A DNA stretch of 64,000 nt from Taeniopygia guttata (lineage: Eukaryota > Chordata > Aves > Passeriformes > Estrildidae), in contig NC_133025.1 of the NCBI RefSeq assembly GCF_048771995.1, forward strand, positions 6,262,001 through 6,326,000, read 5' to 3'. The notes beneath the pieces were generated by a model. It had not been told where the DNA came from. It searched no databases and saw only the letters and a list, made by a program, of their open reading frames with translations. Positions 51,727 through 64,000 of this stretch are shown here, in pieces (positions within the stretch are counted from its first letter, which is position 1; each line of letters begins with the position of its first letter). Both the position numbers and the translations under genes were made by a program.

Positions 51727-54700
51727 ACCTGCTCTAAACTTAATTTTCCCATTTGGTGCATAAATTATGAGTCAAATAAAGTTGGTCAAACAGACTCTGA
51801 TAGTCAAGGTTTTTAAGGAAGAGGCAGCAGCAGGTCTAGCTTAGATGCATTTTGTTTTTTCCAGGCCTTCATCCACAGCATGATTTCCCACTCTGACAGG
51901 GAACAATGGTTTCATCTGCACAGCAGATACACCCAAAACTAAGGCTGAACATGAACAGTGCATGCACAATCTCCAAGAAATCTGAAATCTGAATTTTTCC
52001 AGACATCCTCTGCAATGCTTGGTGGTGTTTTTTTTTCCCAAGTTAGCAGAAAGCTGGAAGCAGGTGTACCAGGGTAGGAAGAGCTCACCCTAATTCCAAG
52101 GCTGCCCTCACACTGGTGAAGTAATCTCCCCGTAGATCTGTGATTATCTGGTTCAGGTATCTCTGTCAGATACAGACCTTCCTGTCAGCTCCTTGTCATT
52201 TGACCCTGGCCCAGCATTTTTAGTTAAGGCTGATTGAACTGTGAAATCCAGTTGTATGACATCCCCGTGGTGCACACAATCCAGCTGCATGAAGCAGGAT
52301 AATGTTTCCAAGGCTCTGCAGGCTGGGCCATCATTAGCCTTGAAGTGAACAGGCTTTGAGCATGACAGCTGACATGGGAGATCAGCTGGTGGGCACTATC
52401 ACTTTTCTCTACGATTTTTTTTAAAACATAGAAGTAGCTGACAACTGGATTGTTGATATCCAAAACTCAACCTGCTCATTGGCTTCTGAGGATGGAAATG
52501 ATTCAAATCAAACCATGTCTGCAAATGACACCAAAGCTAATGAGCCTTGATACTTTAGGAAGTTGGACAGGCGAGTTTCATGCTTCAGTTCCCCTACAGA
52601 ATGTCCACCAAGGTTCATTTGCTAAGGGAAAGTTTTGCTCAAGTATTTGAAATCTTACCATGAAGATGGAACCAGGATAGAACTTGCTTTCCAGCAGGCA
52701 AGCTCTAAAGTGTGGTTAAACAGGGACAAAACAGAGGGCACATAGGATAGAAAGCTTTTGGTTAAGAGAATTCAATTTACATGGAAAGGCTCAGTGAGGA
52801 AGACAGTGGTGTACAATGTCAAACCTCACACTAGCTGGTGTTCTGCTGCCTGCAGAGCCCAAATTAGATCTTATCTGACTACACAGGCTCTGGAAACACA
52901 TAAAACACAGCTCAGCCTCACTCAAATGCAGCCCATGGGAACAATGAGTGGCCAGATTCCTGTCTGGTGGGATGGTGACCAGCTGGGAGATGCAGTGTGT
53001 GGAGAAAAGACAAAAAGCACGACTACATTTAGGATCTGGGAGAGGAAGGAAGACAAGGGGAGAGGAAGGTATGAGGATGCAGTCAGGTGGTGTCCTCATG
53101 AGCACAGAGAGGTGGTGGGAATACAGATTTACATAGAGCACTACTGTTCAATTAATGTAAAATAGAGTGAGATGGAAGAACAGCTGGTGAAGAGGTGTAA
53201 CATTCACTCCAGGCTTTTGGTTTAGTTGGAGACATGGACAAAACTACACAGGGACTAAAGTTCAGGTGTCCATAAAGGGTTGTGTTAAGGCCCATGAGCC
53301 TCAGTGAAACTAAACCAGATTAAAACATGCCAATGACTGGGATGATGAGGCCACCAGCTTCTCTGCACTCAGTTTCCCCCTCAGTAATGAGGATGATGAG
53401 GATGCTTATCAAAGAGCATGCAGTGAAGATAAATCAAGACAAGAACCTTGACAGCAAATAGGACAGAGACCATCATATTCCAGCAGAAATTACCACAAAA
53501 TTGAGGTGAGGAGCCTCTTTGTGACAGCTGCTGGGGTTTGATGTGGCCATAGAGCAGAGTGTTCACAGCAGCCACTGCTCATAGCCCCCTGCATGTGTGG
53601 GGAACGAGGGAGGGCAGGCAAACAAGAGCCTGTGAAGGCTTTGCTCAGCCCATAGTTGACTTGAGGGACAGTTTGATGATGGTGGGGGTGAAAGTGGGTA
53701 TTGCTAAATGAAAGGAGCAAAGTTGGATAAAGCATTCTGGCTTTCCTCACTTTTTATGCCCATGCAAATTTAATTAAGGGAGAGTGCCTAAAATATGCCA
53801 TTCAACTAAATGAATTTTCAAAGAGCACAAAGTGAATTCCAGTTCCATCAGAGAAAGACACCTGTGTTGTGGCACAAGGCTTGGAGACACAGGTTTGATT
53901 AAACACCTTGTAACAACCTTTGTAGGGCTGTAGCTTTTACAACAATTAGGTGAAAGCACATTTTTCCAGCTGAATTACAGAGCTCTGAAAAATGAGGTTT
54001 ACTTGGTTCATCTTTCTATTAAAAACCTTTCCCTCACCATCAAACTTTGCCTAACTCACCCTCTGGAGATCCTTTCACAGTCTGCTCACATCCCAGCAGG
54101 CATGAATTTGCACAGTTGGAAGAATCTCACCAGCTGACACTGGCCATGGCATCCTGAAAGTCAGGAATTCCAGTAGAACTTTCCAAAAATTGTTTTATTT
54201 TGCTAAACACAGGCAACTTCTCTTTTCAGATCTGGCAGAGAATGAATCTTTTGGCTACAATTGCAAAACTGGATCTCTTCTTTGCTTGGCAGCTCATCTG
54301 GTAATTATGTTGTGTAAATGGAGTATGGCTTGCAAAAAGTGGAGGGCACAGATTTAGCCTTGAGCAGCTTCGGCTGAGCTCCATCACTCCTTTGCTGATG
54401 GGGTTGTTTACTCTGTGCAGAGCAAGACAGTGATTAAGCCTGGATCCAAAGGTTCATCCCAGGTTTACAGCTACTCCATGAGTAATGCCTGGTCCTGTGA
54501 ACAGGATTACCCCCTGTGTTACTTGTCCTCTGTCAATGCAGGTCTGAGCTCAGATATTTATCCTCCATATGGGAAAAGCTGAGCTCCAGGCACAGCCTGG
54601 GGCAGTCCTGATGTCCCTGCTCTGGAGAAAAGAAGCTTCCATGCTTTTTCTGAAGCACCCACTGAATCTGGGGTCTGCCTGGCAGGGAGCACTATGACAT

Positions 54701-54840
54701 GACCTAAACCCATTGCAAAATCTTTTTTTATGTAAAGAACTGAAGTTCAGATTTTAATAAGCTCATGCTTATATGAAACTCTGCTTTTCCCTTCCAAGCC
54801 AGTGGTTCCGCTTTCTTACTTAGTCCTCTTTACCCATTAG

Positions 54841-54880
54841 CTTTTTTTTTTCTTTTTTTTTTTTTTTTTTTTTTTTTTTT
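54841..54880. repeat. Poly-T tract
   Basis: Nearly uninterrupted T tract of about 40 bases with one C. It may be the reverse of a processed A-tail, but no retrocopy was recognised beside it. Confidence 0.9.
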
Positions 54881-56469
54881 CCAACCTCTTAATGAGCTTT
54901 TAATTGCTCCCAGCCTGGATCTGAGGATCTTCCTCTTCCCATGGCCTGCTAAGGTCCATCCAAGCTGAAGAAGACCAGATATATCCAGGAACATATCTGT
55001 CACATTTCCATTGTTGTCCCTGCAACACAACCCTGTTGTAACCCTAAATAACATATTGAGATGGGGAATCTGCCCATTAATAAAAACTGAACCACCTCTT
55101 TTGGGCTGATTTGGACAGCAGGACCCTGTTTTGGCTTTTGTCCCATGTGCCCATCACTGGCTGTTGGCACTGTGCTGCTCCTTGCATGTGAGTGTCAGCC
55201 TGGACTTAATGTGGTGACTAAAGTTAATTAGCAAAGCTCCTTCTCCCGTCGTTATTCAGCAACATTAATGTCTGTGGAAGGAAAGAACAAAATGAGCCAA
55301 GTTCATTTCACTCCTGTGAAAACCCCGGAAAAATAGCCATGTTCACCAAATGGGAAAAAGAGAAAATGAGGAGATAAAACAAATTTAATTTCCAGCTTCT
55401 AAGAGGACCTTACAAATAACAATATAAAAGATAGCTGAGTGCTCTGCTTAAATGAAAAAAAGTGATTACTTTGCAGGCAAGTGAGTGGTTTTCCATATCT
55501 TCTTCCCCTGCCTCTGTCACATAATTTTTTTCCTCCACTTTTATTATTTGACTCCATTGGTGTGGTGAGAGGGCGCTGGAAGTTATTGACATTTCTCTTT
55601 GGTGGAAGTGGAGGTGACATCCAGAATAAATCACCTCCTTTGGACGGGATGAGTCTGGCCTGTGACCCCTGGAAGTGAGTTGTGTTGATGCAACATTCAC
55701 ATGGCTCAGATAAGCACATCAAGCTCAGGAAGATCAGAGCTCATAGTGCATTTTCAGCCTTAACAATGAAATCACACAAAGCTAAGGGGTTGTGGTGCAT
55801 CCTTAGGGTGCATGTGGACCCAGTGCAATCATGGGACAGGCTGGAGAGGGAAGAGAGGCTCTTCCATGGCTCCAACCAGCACTGAGTGCTTCACAGGCAG
55901 TACTATCTGGCCTCTAAGCACTATTTTGAGGTTCACAAGCCAAATTCCCTGATGGATAATCTACTGGACAGAAGAACAGTGCAGAGGGCAACTAAACCAG
56001 CTGAACCCCACATCCTGCACTCTTGAGTCCTCTACTATACTTGCAACCTCTCCAGGCTCCCTGATGTCCAAACAAGGCAATATATCTTTGCAGGGAGGAT
56101 TAACTGGATCTCTTCTCTCTGACTTCTCATTTTCAGTAGACTCCTCTTTTTGGGCTGTGATGGAAATAGTTAGGAAAGTAAAAATTTGTTGGGGGTGGAG
56201 AAGACCACAGGCACAGGCACAGAGATGGTGCAGAGAGAGGAGTGATCAGATAATCCTCCCTTCCTGAGGGTATGGGCTATTAACCCCACTTGTAGAAGAC
56301 AGTCAGGTTGTAAAGTCAAACTCCTGGGAGCCTGGAAACGCCAGAATTAACAGCCTGCACAGCCACAATGTGGGCCTTTCTGCACATCAGATGTGAGGCA
56401 CCCTTTAATTATCTGATCACCTATCATTTGGGGTTATTTTAATCTGGTGAATTGCTCCAGGCCACATTA

Positions 56470-56720
56470 ACACACGCTGCTCAAACCGCACGCCGCGCTC
56501 GACGTTCATTTCCTCGCGAAGCCTCGGCGCCTGATCAATATTAATGCGTTTATCTGCACAGCGCTCCCCCGCTATCTCCAGCTGGGGAACGGAGCCACGG
56601 AGAGATTAAGGCCGAAATGATCAAACGTTCTTGCTAATTTTGGTGCTCGGTTTGCAGCGCCGGGGATCTGATCCTCCCCAGCGCCCGGCGTTCCGCTGCA
56701 CTCGCTGTGCCCGAGGCACG
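56470..56720. promoter_or_regulatory. Isolated CpG-dense patch, candidate regulatory element
   Basis: CpG dinucleotides are abrupt and frequent here (for example 'cgcacgccgcgctcgacg' and 'cctcgcgaagcctcggcgcc') while the flanks are CpG-poor. AT-rich motif-like words are embedded: TGATCAATATTAATGCG, a GATA-type TTATCTG, and CAGCTG. This mix is typical of developmental enhancers or small CpG islands. No exon was recognised. It lies about 7 kb upstream of the CAMK1D start codon; any target is a guess. Confidence 0.4.
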
Positions 56721-56884
56721 GCTCCTGCTGCAGTGTTCCTGTCTCCCAGGGCAGATCCATCCTGAGTGCCCCACCTGAAGGAGAATTTTTAGGTAGCTCC
56801 TTTGCTGTGCAGATGAATTTCCTGCGCTGAACTGTTCAGAGAAAGGGAAAAATCCTAGGGGGGAGAAAAAACAGACAAACCCCA

Positions 56885-57512
56885 AGCAAACCTGTATTGG
56901 CCATCAGTGTGGGCCCAGGTGGCCAAGAAGGCCAAGGGTATCCTGGCCTCCATCAGGAACAGTGTGGTCAGCTGGACCAAGGCAATGATTGTCCCTCTGT
57001 ATGCATCACTGGCGAGGTCACAACTCAAATCCTGGGGTCAGTTCTGGGCTCCTCATGACAAGAAAGACATTGAGGGGCTGGAGCATGTCCAGAGAAAGGC
57101 ACCAGAGCTGGGGAAGGGTCTGGAGCACAGACCTGATGAGGAGCAGCTGAGGGGATGTTTATCCTGGAGAAAGGGAGGCTGAGGGATGATCTTGCCACTC
57201 TCTGCAGCTCCCTGACAGGAGGTTGTAGCCAAGTGGGGGTTTGTCTCTTCCCCCAAGTAACTTGGGACAGGACAAGAGGAAATGGCCTCAACCTGTGCCA
57301 GGGAAGGTTTAGATCGGATATTAGAAAAAAATTTCTTTACTAGAAGGGTTGTCAAGCACTGGCACAGGTTGTCCAGGGAAGAGGCTGAGTCACCAGTCCT
57401 GGAAGTATTTAAAAGACATGTAGATGTGGCATTTGGGGACATTAGTGGTGGCCTTGAGAGTGCTGGGTTCGATGATCTTAAAGATCTTTTCCAATTTAAA
57501 TGATTTTACAGT
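56885..57512 (+). mobile_element. CR1 LINE 3' portion, sense
   Basis: Starts with the end of the CR1 reverse-transcriptase frame: 'gtggccaagaaggccaaggg', 'tatcctggcctccatcagga' and 'acagtgtggtcagctggacc'. It continues through 'ggacaagaggaaatggcctc' to the tail 'gatgatcttaaagatctttt'. At about 630 bases it is the longest uninterrupted CR1 in the window; it is truncated and inactive. Confidence 0.9.
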
Positions 57513-60500
57513 CTCAAATTGGAAGTGTTTGGGAACCTTGTTTTTTTGATATTTTTGCAGCTTTTCAGTCCTTACTTCATCACCCAAAATTGTTTCAATA
57601 TAAATTTTGGAGAAGTAAAGTCCCAAAGTATTCCCTTCAAAACTCAGATGTGCAAAGCTACTTCTGCCAAATTAGCTAGAGAAAGATCCAGTTCTCATTT
57701 TTACCAGTACTTATCTCATTATATATCACTGATCTCAGCAGGTGCAGCCCATTGCATCCCCAGCCAAACCTCTAAATTCACAGCCCAGGGACTGAGAGAG
57801 GAGGTGTGTGAGCAGGGTTTGTGTTGGCCATGTAGCTCTCTAAGGTTATGAAAAATCCAGTGATTTCACACTGAGTGCTTGTTACCAGGGAAATACCAAG
57901 ATTTGGGACCCCAGAGTTCAACATAAGGAACTGAGTGGGGTGTGTGGTTTTGCCCTTTCTAACTTTTGTCCCCGGGAACATCTCCTGTCCCTCCTCTCCC
58001 TGTCCTGCCCATCTCTCATCCATTCCCTGCTCCCTGTCTGTGTCCTGCCAGCTCTCCCACTGCCCACATCCATCAACACCCCCGTGTTGTTTCTCTCTCT
58101 TCTGCTTTGGCAGTGATAGGGTTTTTTTCCTCTCACTACACCTTTATATGACCGTGATTTACGACCCTGGGTTTAAGATTTATTGCAATGCACACATGGC
58201 ACAGAAGCCTCTAAGTGATGTATTTAGCCTGGTTATTATTCTCTTACACAGCAATTTTTCCAAAGTGAAACAAGCAGCCTCATGTTGTCAAAACTATTGT
58301 CCTCTAACTTCTGAGGTTTATTCTGATGAAAATAAAACCAGGGAAGAGAAGCAACTTAAAGAAGTTGGCTGGCATCTGTAAATCTCACAAGTAATATAAG
58401 CACATGGGAGCTTAACAAGGCACCAGATGGTCTTCAGGCAATTAATTGCAGGTTGAGGATTCACATCTACATCAGCTCTTGTTCATTCCTCTTTACAGAA
58501 ATGGATAAAAATTTGACAGAAATTTAAACTCCCTCCTCCCTCTGAGAAAAGCAGCAATGGCAGAAACCATCTATCACCTCACCTCCTCTCCCTTGCTGTT
58601 GCATGTTTTAGGACAGTGTTTTACCTAGGATGAGCAAGGGCCTTAGGTCATCTTGCAGAGCTTAAACTGATCTAAGGCTCTAATGTGCTTAAAGGTGGTG
58701 GAAGGACATTGATTATATTTAACCCTTAAACCGCACAGACAACCGTGTACCTAAGATAGGCAGAAGTCTCTTGTTTGGCATGGATTTGTGTTCCTTTCTT
58801 CACATGCATCCTCTTGGTGTACAGACCAGTCAAAGTCCCCTAAAATCACTGGGAAGTCTTAAATTAGCTCGAAGGAGCACTGCTGTTGGCATCAGCAGCA
58901 GCAGGTTCAGCCTTCTGTTGTGGACATTCTTAGACCCAAGTTTATCTTTTTCTGTACTGAACTTGTGGTGTCAAAACTGATCTGGAAAACATCAAAACCC
59001 AACCATATCCAATATGGCTATATATTAAATTTTCATCTATGGTGCAAATCCAAAACCTGTGGTTCCCCATCAAAATGCACCTTTCCAACTGCAGTCTTAA
59101 AAATTCCTATCCAATTACCAAAATAGCAGCTATTATTTTTTAAAAATAAATAATTATCTCATTTAAATAAACATTTGAAATTTACATTTAAGAGAAACAA
59201 TTTTGTCTCTCTCTTTTATGCAAGCAAGTCTTGTAATAATTTTATTTTTTTATGACTAAGCATAATACCCAGGAGGATTTCCTCCAAATTTCCCAATGGG
59301 GCACAGGCTGGAGCTGCAGCATCCCCACCATTGGAAATGCCAAGGAATTCTGTGAGTTTGGATGGACATATTACCGTGCTAGTCAGACCTGGTATCTCAA
59401 AAAATTAAGACCTGTGCTGCCAAATGTGAAGATGCTTTGCCCCATGATTTTACTTCTTCTCAGGATTGTCTCAGAGGCTACAAAGCATCCAAGATGTCAT
59501 TTTGCTTTGAGTTTCTTGCCAAGGTCTACACTCGTGTATGACAGTGCTGCTACCACCGCCCATGGGAGCAGACCAGCACTAAAAACTGGCTCCTCCTATG
59601 TGTGTGTGACACCAATAATTCACCTTCTCACCAGGATTGGCCCAGTTTTTTTCTGTCATAAGCAGAAAACCCACTGTCTGAGGTTGCTGCATGATAGGGA
59701 AGGCAGCAGAGAACAGCTGTGGGCTTGAGTGCTGTTTGCTTTACACTGCTGCTGCTCTGGAACTGGAACGTGAGGTTTTAACCCTAAACATGGCCAAGGA
59801 TGTGTGGGTGCTCATCTCCTGAGCTTGGACCAGCAGCTGAGCCACAGCCACGTTTCTGATGTTCTTGCAGAAAAGCATCAATAGTGCTGATTTGTAATTG
59901 GAAAGGAAGATTATATTGTATGACTCAGAAATGACGTTGGGGAAGAGGTCTGATATTATGATATTTAAGCACAGGAAAACCAGGTTGTCAGTGGAAAAGC
60001 CTGAAAAACAGATATGGCTCCTTTATTTATGCTCATGATAAACTGATTTGCACAGTGCCCATATGAAGGGTCAGCCGTGAACGTGGCCAAGCACAGCCAT
60101 ACCATACATGACCAGCCCCAGAACCAGTTTGAGGGACCAAGCAGTAACAATACAGTTTCAAACACTGCTCCAAAAATCCTATCACTTTATCCTGAAATAA
60201 AATATATAAAAGTCAGTTTTGAATTTCTCCCCTAAATTCACAGTATTTCCAGAGAAGGCCTTAAAAACCAGTTAGAACTTGTCCATCTGCAGTGTCAGGG
60301 TTTGGTGTTTGCTGCGTGGAGTGGCTGGGGGCATGTGCAGCTTGTGCAGCTGCTTCAAACACACGTCAGCCACGCCTGCTCATTAGCTGTTCCTAATACA
60401 GCCCTTGGCAGAGCTGCAGAGCAGGCCCAGGTAATGGGAGATGGCCTCTGTGCAGCCATTAAAAGGGCTTGAGTTGATATTTTATTGTCAGTTTTAATGC

Positions 60501-62270
60501 TGGCATAATGTGCATTTCATTTTACTGCTCTACTGCTGTTCTTGCAATCGGGTTGTGGTAATTAAACACTGAATGCAGCCGTGCAGCTCCCCGCAGCTGC
60601 AGCACGCTCCGCTGCTTGCAGCCACTCCAGAGAGAACTTTCCACGTAAGATTTAAATTTTTTAGGAATACCTGCTCTTCAAATAGCTACAATAGCTCTGC
60701 AGGACCCTGTCAGTCAAACAAGATTACAGTCTCCCTAAATTCAGGTTGACATGACAGACTGTAATGACTTTGAAGGGGCTTTTATGGTCTATTGTGCCAG
60801 TGGTCCCTGCCTAACAGAAGCATCTCCTACACTTCTCATTAAAACTGTAATGGCTCCAGAGACTTTTAAACTATCAGTTACTTCAAATGTGAGTTATTTA
60901 ATAACAAAAAAAGCACATTAATGTGATACAAAGGGTGTAGGAGAAATAAGGAAAATAGAATTTAGATTTTACACAATTTTGATGCTGAGAAATTGTAGCA
61001 TTGGCAAGGATTTGAGCAATTTTAAGTAAAAGTTTTGCTCGCTGAAAGCTGAAAAGGAGAAGTGGATGGCACTGTCTATGCAGAGAGACTTTAACGTGAT
61101 GCCATAGGGACCAACGTGGTGTCATAAATAAAAGTGGTGGATGATTTTGGGATGCCATAGCCCCAAGGTAAGTTACAATGCTCATCTTCTGGATGGATGG
61201 AACTCTGTGGCCTCCACCCTGCTGGAAGTCAGGGCAGACCATGACACCTGCCCTTCCTGGCTTCACACCCTCTCAATCTTCTCCTGAAGGCAGGAGCATG
61301 GCATTTTTAATACCACATGATTTACATGTGAAAGAGAGAGAAAATATCACAGCGGTGCTGTTTGAAGGGCAACTTGGATTTGGCAGTCAGCTGCATGTTT
61401 TTAGGTCAGTCACATCTTTCATTTCCCAGGTATGCAGTGGGGTTGTGAGGCTCCCTGGGGACTCCTGGTGACACTTCCATGGAGTAATTGTAAATCCTGA
61501 GGGTAGTGAGAAGATGGAAGTAAATCAGGAGCAGAAGGAAACCCATTCCAAAGCTCATGCTGTGACAGTTCACATCTCATCCATCGCAGGAAATCCCGAG
61601 ATGTTTGGGCTGTCCATGAGGCTGGACAGCCACCAAAGCATCGGAGGGCTGCAGTAAAAAGCTGCAGGAGCTGGCACAGGCAAAGCCACACAGGAGTGGC
61701 TCTGCCCAGCAGAGGGTAGCATTGGCCAAACACCCCAACCTGTACTCCAGGTTTTCACTTTCACCCACCTACGAATCCCCACTTCTGCCACAGCCCCTTT
61801 GAGATGAGAGGCACAGCTTAGCCCACACTCAGGAAAAGCCTCACAGGCTGACAGTGTGCAAATCCTCCTCGTAAAATACAAGAAATCTGGAAAATCATCT
61901 TCCAGAATAGAATTTTAAGGAATCTGTTAAAAGACACAATGTATGTTAAACAGTAAAGTGCATACAGTCATATTTGTTTTAAAGAAATGTTATTTAGCTC
62001 CTTGTATTCTCATTTATTTTCAGGCCCTGATTTGATGATCAGGTTTGGAGATTTGGAATTGGTCAGATTTGGGGCTGCCCTTGAGGCACCAGAGTGCCTC
62101 TATTGCCAATAGCAAAGCCTCTGATTTGGTCACCTAACTTGGGTGTCCCAAAAGAATTGCACTTTTTTGTGCCTTACATATTCTAAAGCTGCAGCCAAAG
62201 ACCTTAACTATAAACATCTCTCAGTTAGTGCAGACTATCATTTTCCCTGATGTCTGACGAATCCCGCCTG
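57513..62270. other. Intergenic DNA upstream of CAMK1D, no gene recognised
   Basis: No exon, RNA gene or transposon could be supported. The longest open frame (59252-59728, 158 codons) has no recognisable domain. The segment 60400-60860 is repeat-free and rich in AT-type transcription-factor words (TAATTAAACACTG, CAGCTGCAG), so it may be conserved non-coding DNA. It includes a 10-bp inverted repeat (60723-60732 with 60756-60765). Confidence 0.5.
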
Positions 62271-62834
62271 TCACCCCGCATCAGAGCTCAGCCCATGCCC
62301 GATGTGACGACGCTAGAGGTCTCAGTGTCGCTGAGGAAAAGCTGCTTTTAGCAACAATCCCAGCCACGCGTGTGTGTGACAGTGCGAGACGCCGCTGCCG
62401 TGCCGGGCTCGGACGGCGCTGCCGGCGGGGTGGGAGCGGTGCCAGGGCTGGACCCGGTGCCCATCGCCGGTCCCAGCGGGCCTGACCCCTCTTAGGGTGC
62501 CCCTTGCTTCGAGGGCCGTGCTGGGTGAGGGTGGTCCTTGCTGAGGGATGGTTTTTTACACCCCAGGACTGTGTGTGCGAGTGCGAGGCAGGTGGGCACC
62601 GCCATCCCCATCCCCGCGCAGAGCCCGTCCAGCCAGCACGGCCGCTTCTGGTGTGCCTTTTTAATCTTCTTTTTTTTTTTTTTTTCTTCCTGGCTTTCCT
62701 TTTTTTTTTTTTTTTTTTCCCTCGCTGCTTTCCCTCCCCTCCCGTTTGACGTGCGTGGTTTTGGTGCAATGCGAATTATCTTCATTCAGTCAGGAGGGGC
62801 AGCGCCAGGCAGCAGAGCAGCGGCGGGGCTGCCT

Positions 62835-62890
62835 CCTCCTTCTTCCTCCTCCTCCTCCGCTTTCTCCTCTTCCTCCTCCTCCTCCTCCCA
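62835..62890. repeat. (TCC)n pyrimidine tract
   Basis: Imperfect TCC/TTC repeats on the plus strand, complementary in kind to the GAG tract about 450 bases downstream. Confidence 0.9.
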
Positions 62891-63015
62891 TTGCCATAAC
62901 AACCACGCACAGCCGCTGCGCCCGCGGGGCCGCTCCGCACCGCACCGCGCCCGGCAAGGCTGAGCATCCCATGGGGCCCCGCACGGGGGTGGGGGAAGAG
63001 AAACAGTGACCTCCC

Positions 63016-63080
63016 TCCAAAAGAAAAAAAAAGAAAGAAAGAAAAGAAAAACAAACAAACAAACAAACAAACAAAAAAAT
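63016..63080. repeat. A-rich / (AAAC)n simple repeat
   Basis: Runs of AAAG followed by about six AAAC units in the CAMK1D 5' region. Confidence 0.95.
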
Positions 63081-63301
63081 TAAGGACTTTTCGGCGGGGC
63101 GGGTCAGTCAGGGAGCAAAGCGACCCCAGGACGCGGGTGCGCGCAGCCGCTGGAGGACGGAGAGACGGGGCAGCCCCGCGGGGGGAGCGCGGAGGAGGGG
63201 AGAGAAGGGGAGGGAAAGGGGGGGGGGGGAAGAGAAAGTTGGGAGGAAATAGCCCAGGAAAAGTGACACTCGCGGAGCCCGCCGGAGCGCGGAGGAAATA
63301 A

Positions 63302-63586
<285 letters not shown>

Positions 63587-64000
63587 TAGGTGGAGGGGTT
63601 TGGCTGCGGGGCCGGCGGCGGGCGCGGGCGCTGTCCCTTCCCCCGGGGATGCGCGGTCGCCCCGCGGGTGGGTGCGGGTCTCTGCGCGGGGATTTGCGCA
63701 CCCGCGGGTGCTGCTCCGCGCCCCGCGCATCCATCCCAGCAAGAAGTCGGAGCGACCTGGGAACACGGAGAAAATTTGAATTATGGGGCAGGAGCTGGGC
63801 TAGCATCACCTCTCAGCCCCCCCCCCCAAAAAAGAGATAAAAAGGAAAAACCCCGAGTGTTTTAAAATATTCATAGAAAGAGGAGACCGGGGAAGGTTTT
63901 TTCTTGATAGTGCAACTGTAAATAAATGCGGTCTGACTTGCACGCTTCCCCTAAAGCCGATGGCTGCAGCTATTCGTGGACAGACGAGCAGAAATAATCG

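Larger units (their letters stand above)
42021..56469. other. Long intergenic stretch, no gene recognised
   Basis: About 14 kb without a recognisable exon, RNA gene or LINE. It holds small tandem repeats (listed separately), a T-rich run at 54841-54880, a T-run at 44479-44496 and several short hairpins. Some AT-balanced, repeat-free stretches (for example 43700-44010) have the look of conserved non-coding DNA. Open frames up to about 145 codons are unsupported. Confidence 0.5.

Noticed and set aside
54830-55054. Lysine-rich minus-strand frame
   Set aside because: The lysines come from the poly-T tract on the plus strand.
56907-57182. 91-codon frame within the CR1 at 56.9-57.5 kb
   Set aside because: Resembles the C-terminal end of the CR1 reverse-transcriptase frame; it is part of the dead LINE, not a host gene.
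57935-58381. 148-codon plus-strand open frame
   Set aside because: Begins in a low-complexity proline/cysteine/serine-rich stretch and shows no family resemblance.
59252-59728. 158-codon plus-strand open frame
   Set aside because: Longest intergenic frame, but no recognisable domain, no splice context and no neighbouring promoter; length is within chance expectation.

Overview
This is ordinary vertebrate nuclear DNA, almost certainly from a bird. It holds long GT-AG introns, AT-rich intergenic DNA, two CpG-island promoters and many truncated CR1 LINEs, the typical avian/reptilian retroposon. A solo retroviral LTR resembles families I associate with songbirds, so a passerine is my best guess, but that is inference.

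Layout. Positions 1-4059 show no exon I can recognise. By known vertebrate gene order (NUDT5 - CDC123 - CAMK1D), this may be the first intron of NUDT5 on the minus strand, but no NUDT5 coding exon was found. A CR1 copy (about 4060-4612) abuts a CpG-island promoter (about 4640-5080). From there CDC123 runs on the plus strand to 34452. All 13 coding exons could be placed by splice sites, reading phase and similarity to the remembered human protein. Joined, they encode 335 residues with no interruption (human has 336). Its introns carry several CR1 fragments, two of them nested insertions, and in intron 5 a striking near-perfect hairpin.

From 34453 to about 62270 lies some 28 kb of intergenic DNA: the CDC123 3' UTR, three CR1 copies (one split by a solo LTR with a clean 6-bp target duplication), short tandem repeats, an isolated CpG-dense patch near 56.5 kb, and stretches that look like conserved non-coding elements. 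A second CpG island (about 62270-63780) holds the promoter, 5' UTR and first coding exon of CAMK1D (63494-63585, plus strand). The rest of that gene lies beyond the window.

The two genes do not form a pathway. CDC123 is the ATP-dependent assembly chaperone for translation factor eIF2; CAMK1D is a calcium/calmodulin-dependent protein kinase. They are neighbours by ancient synteny. I found no undescribed multi-gene system. The most interesting item is the 35-bp-arm hairpin at 12110-12192, which has the size and shape of a microRNA precursor.
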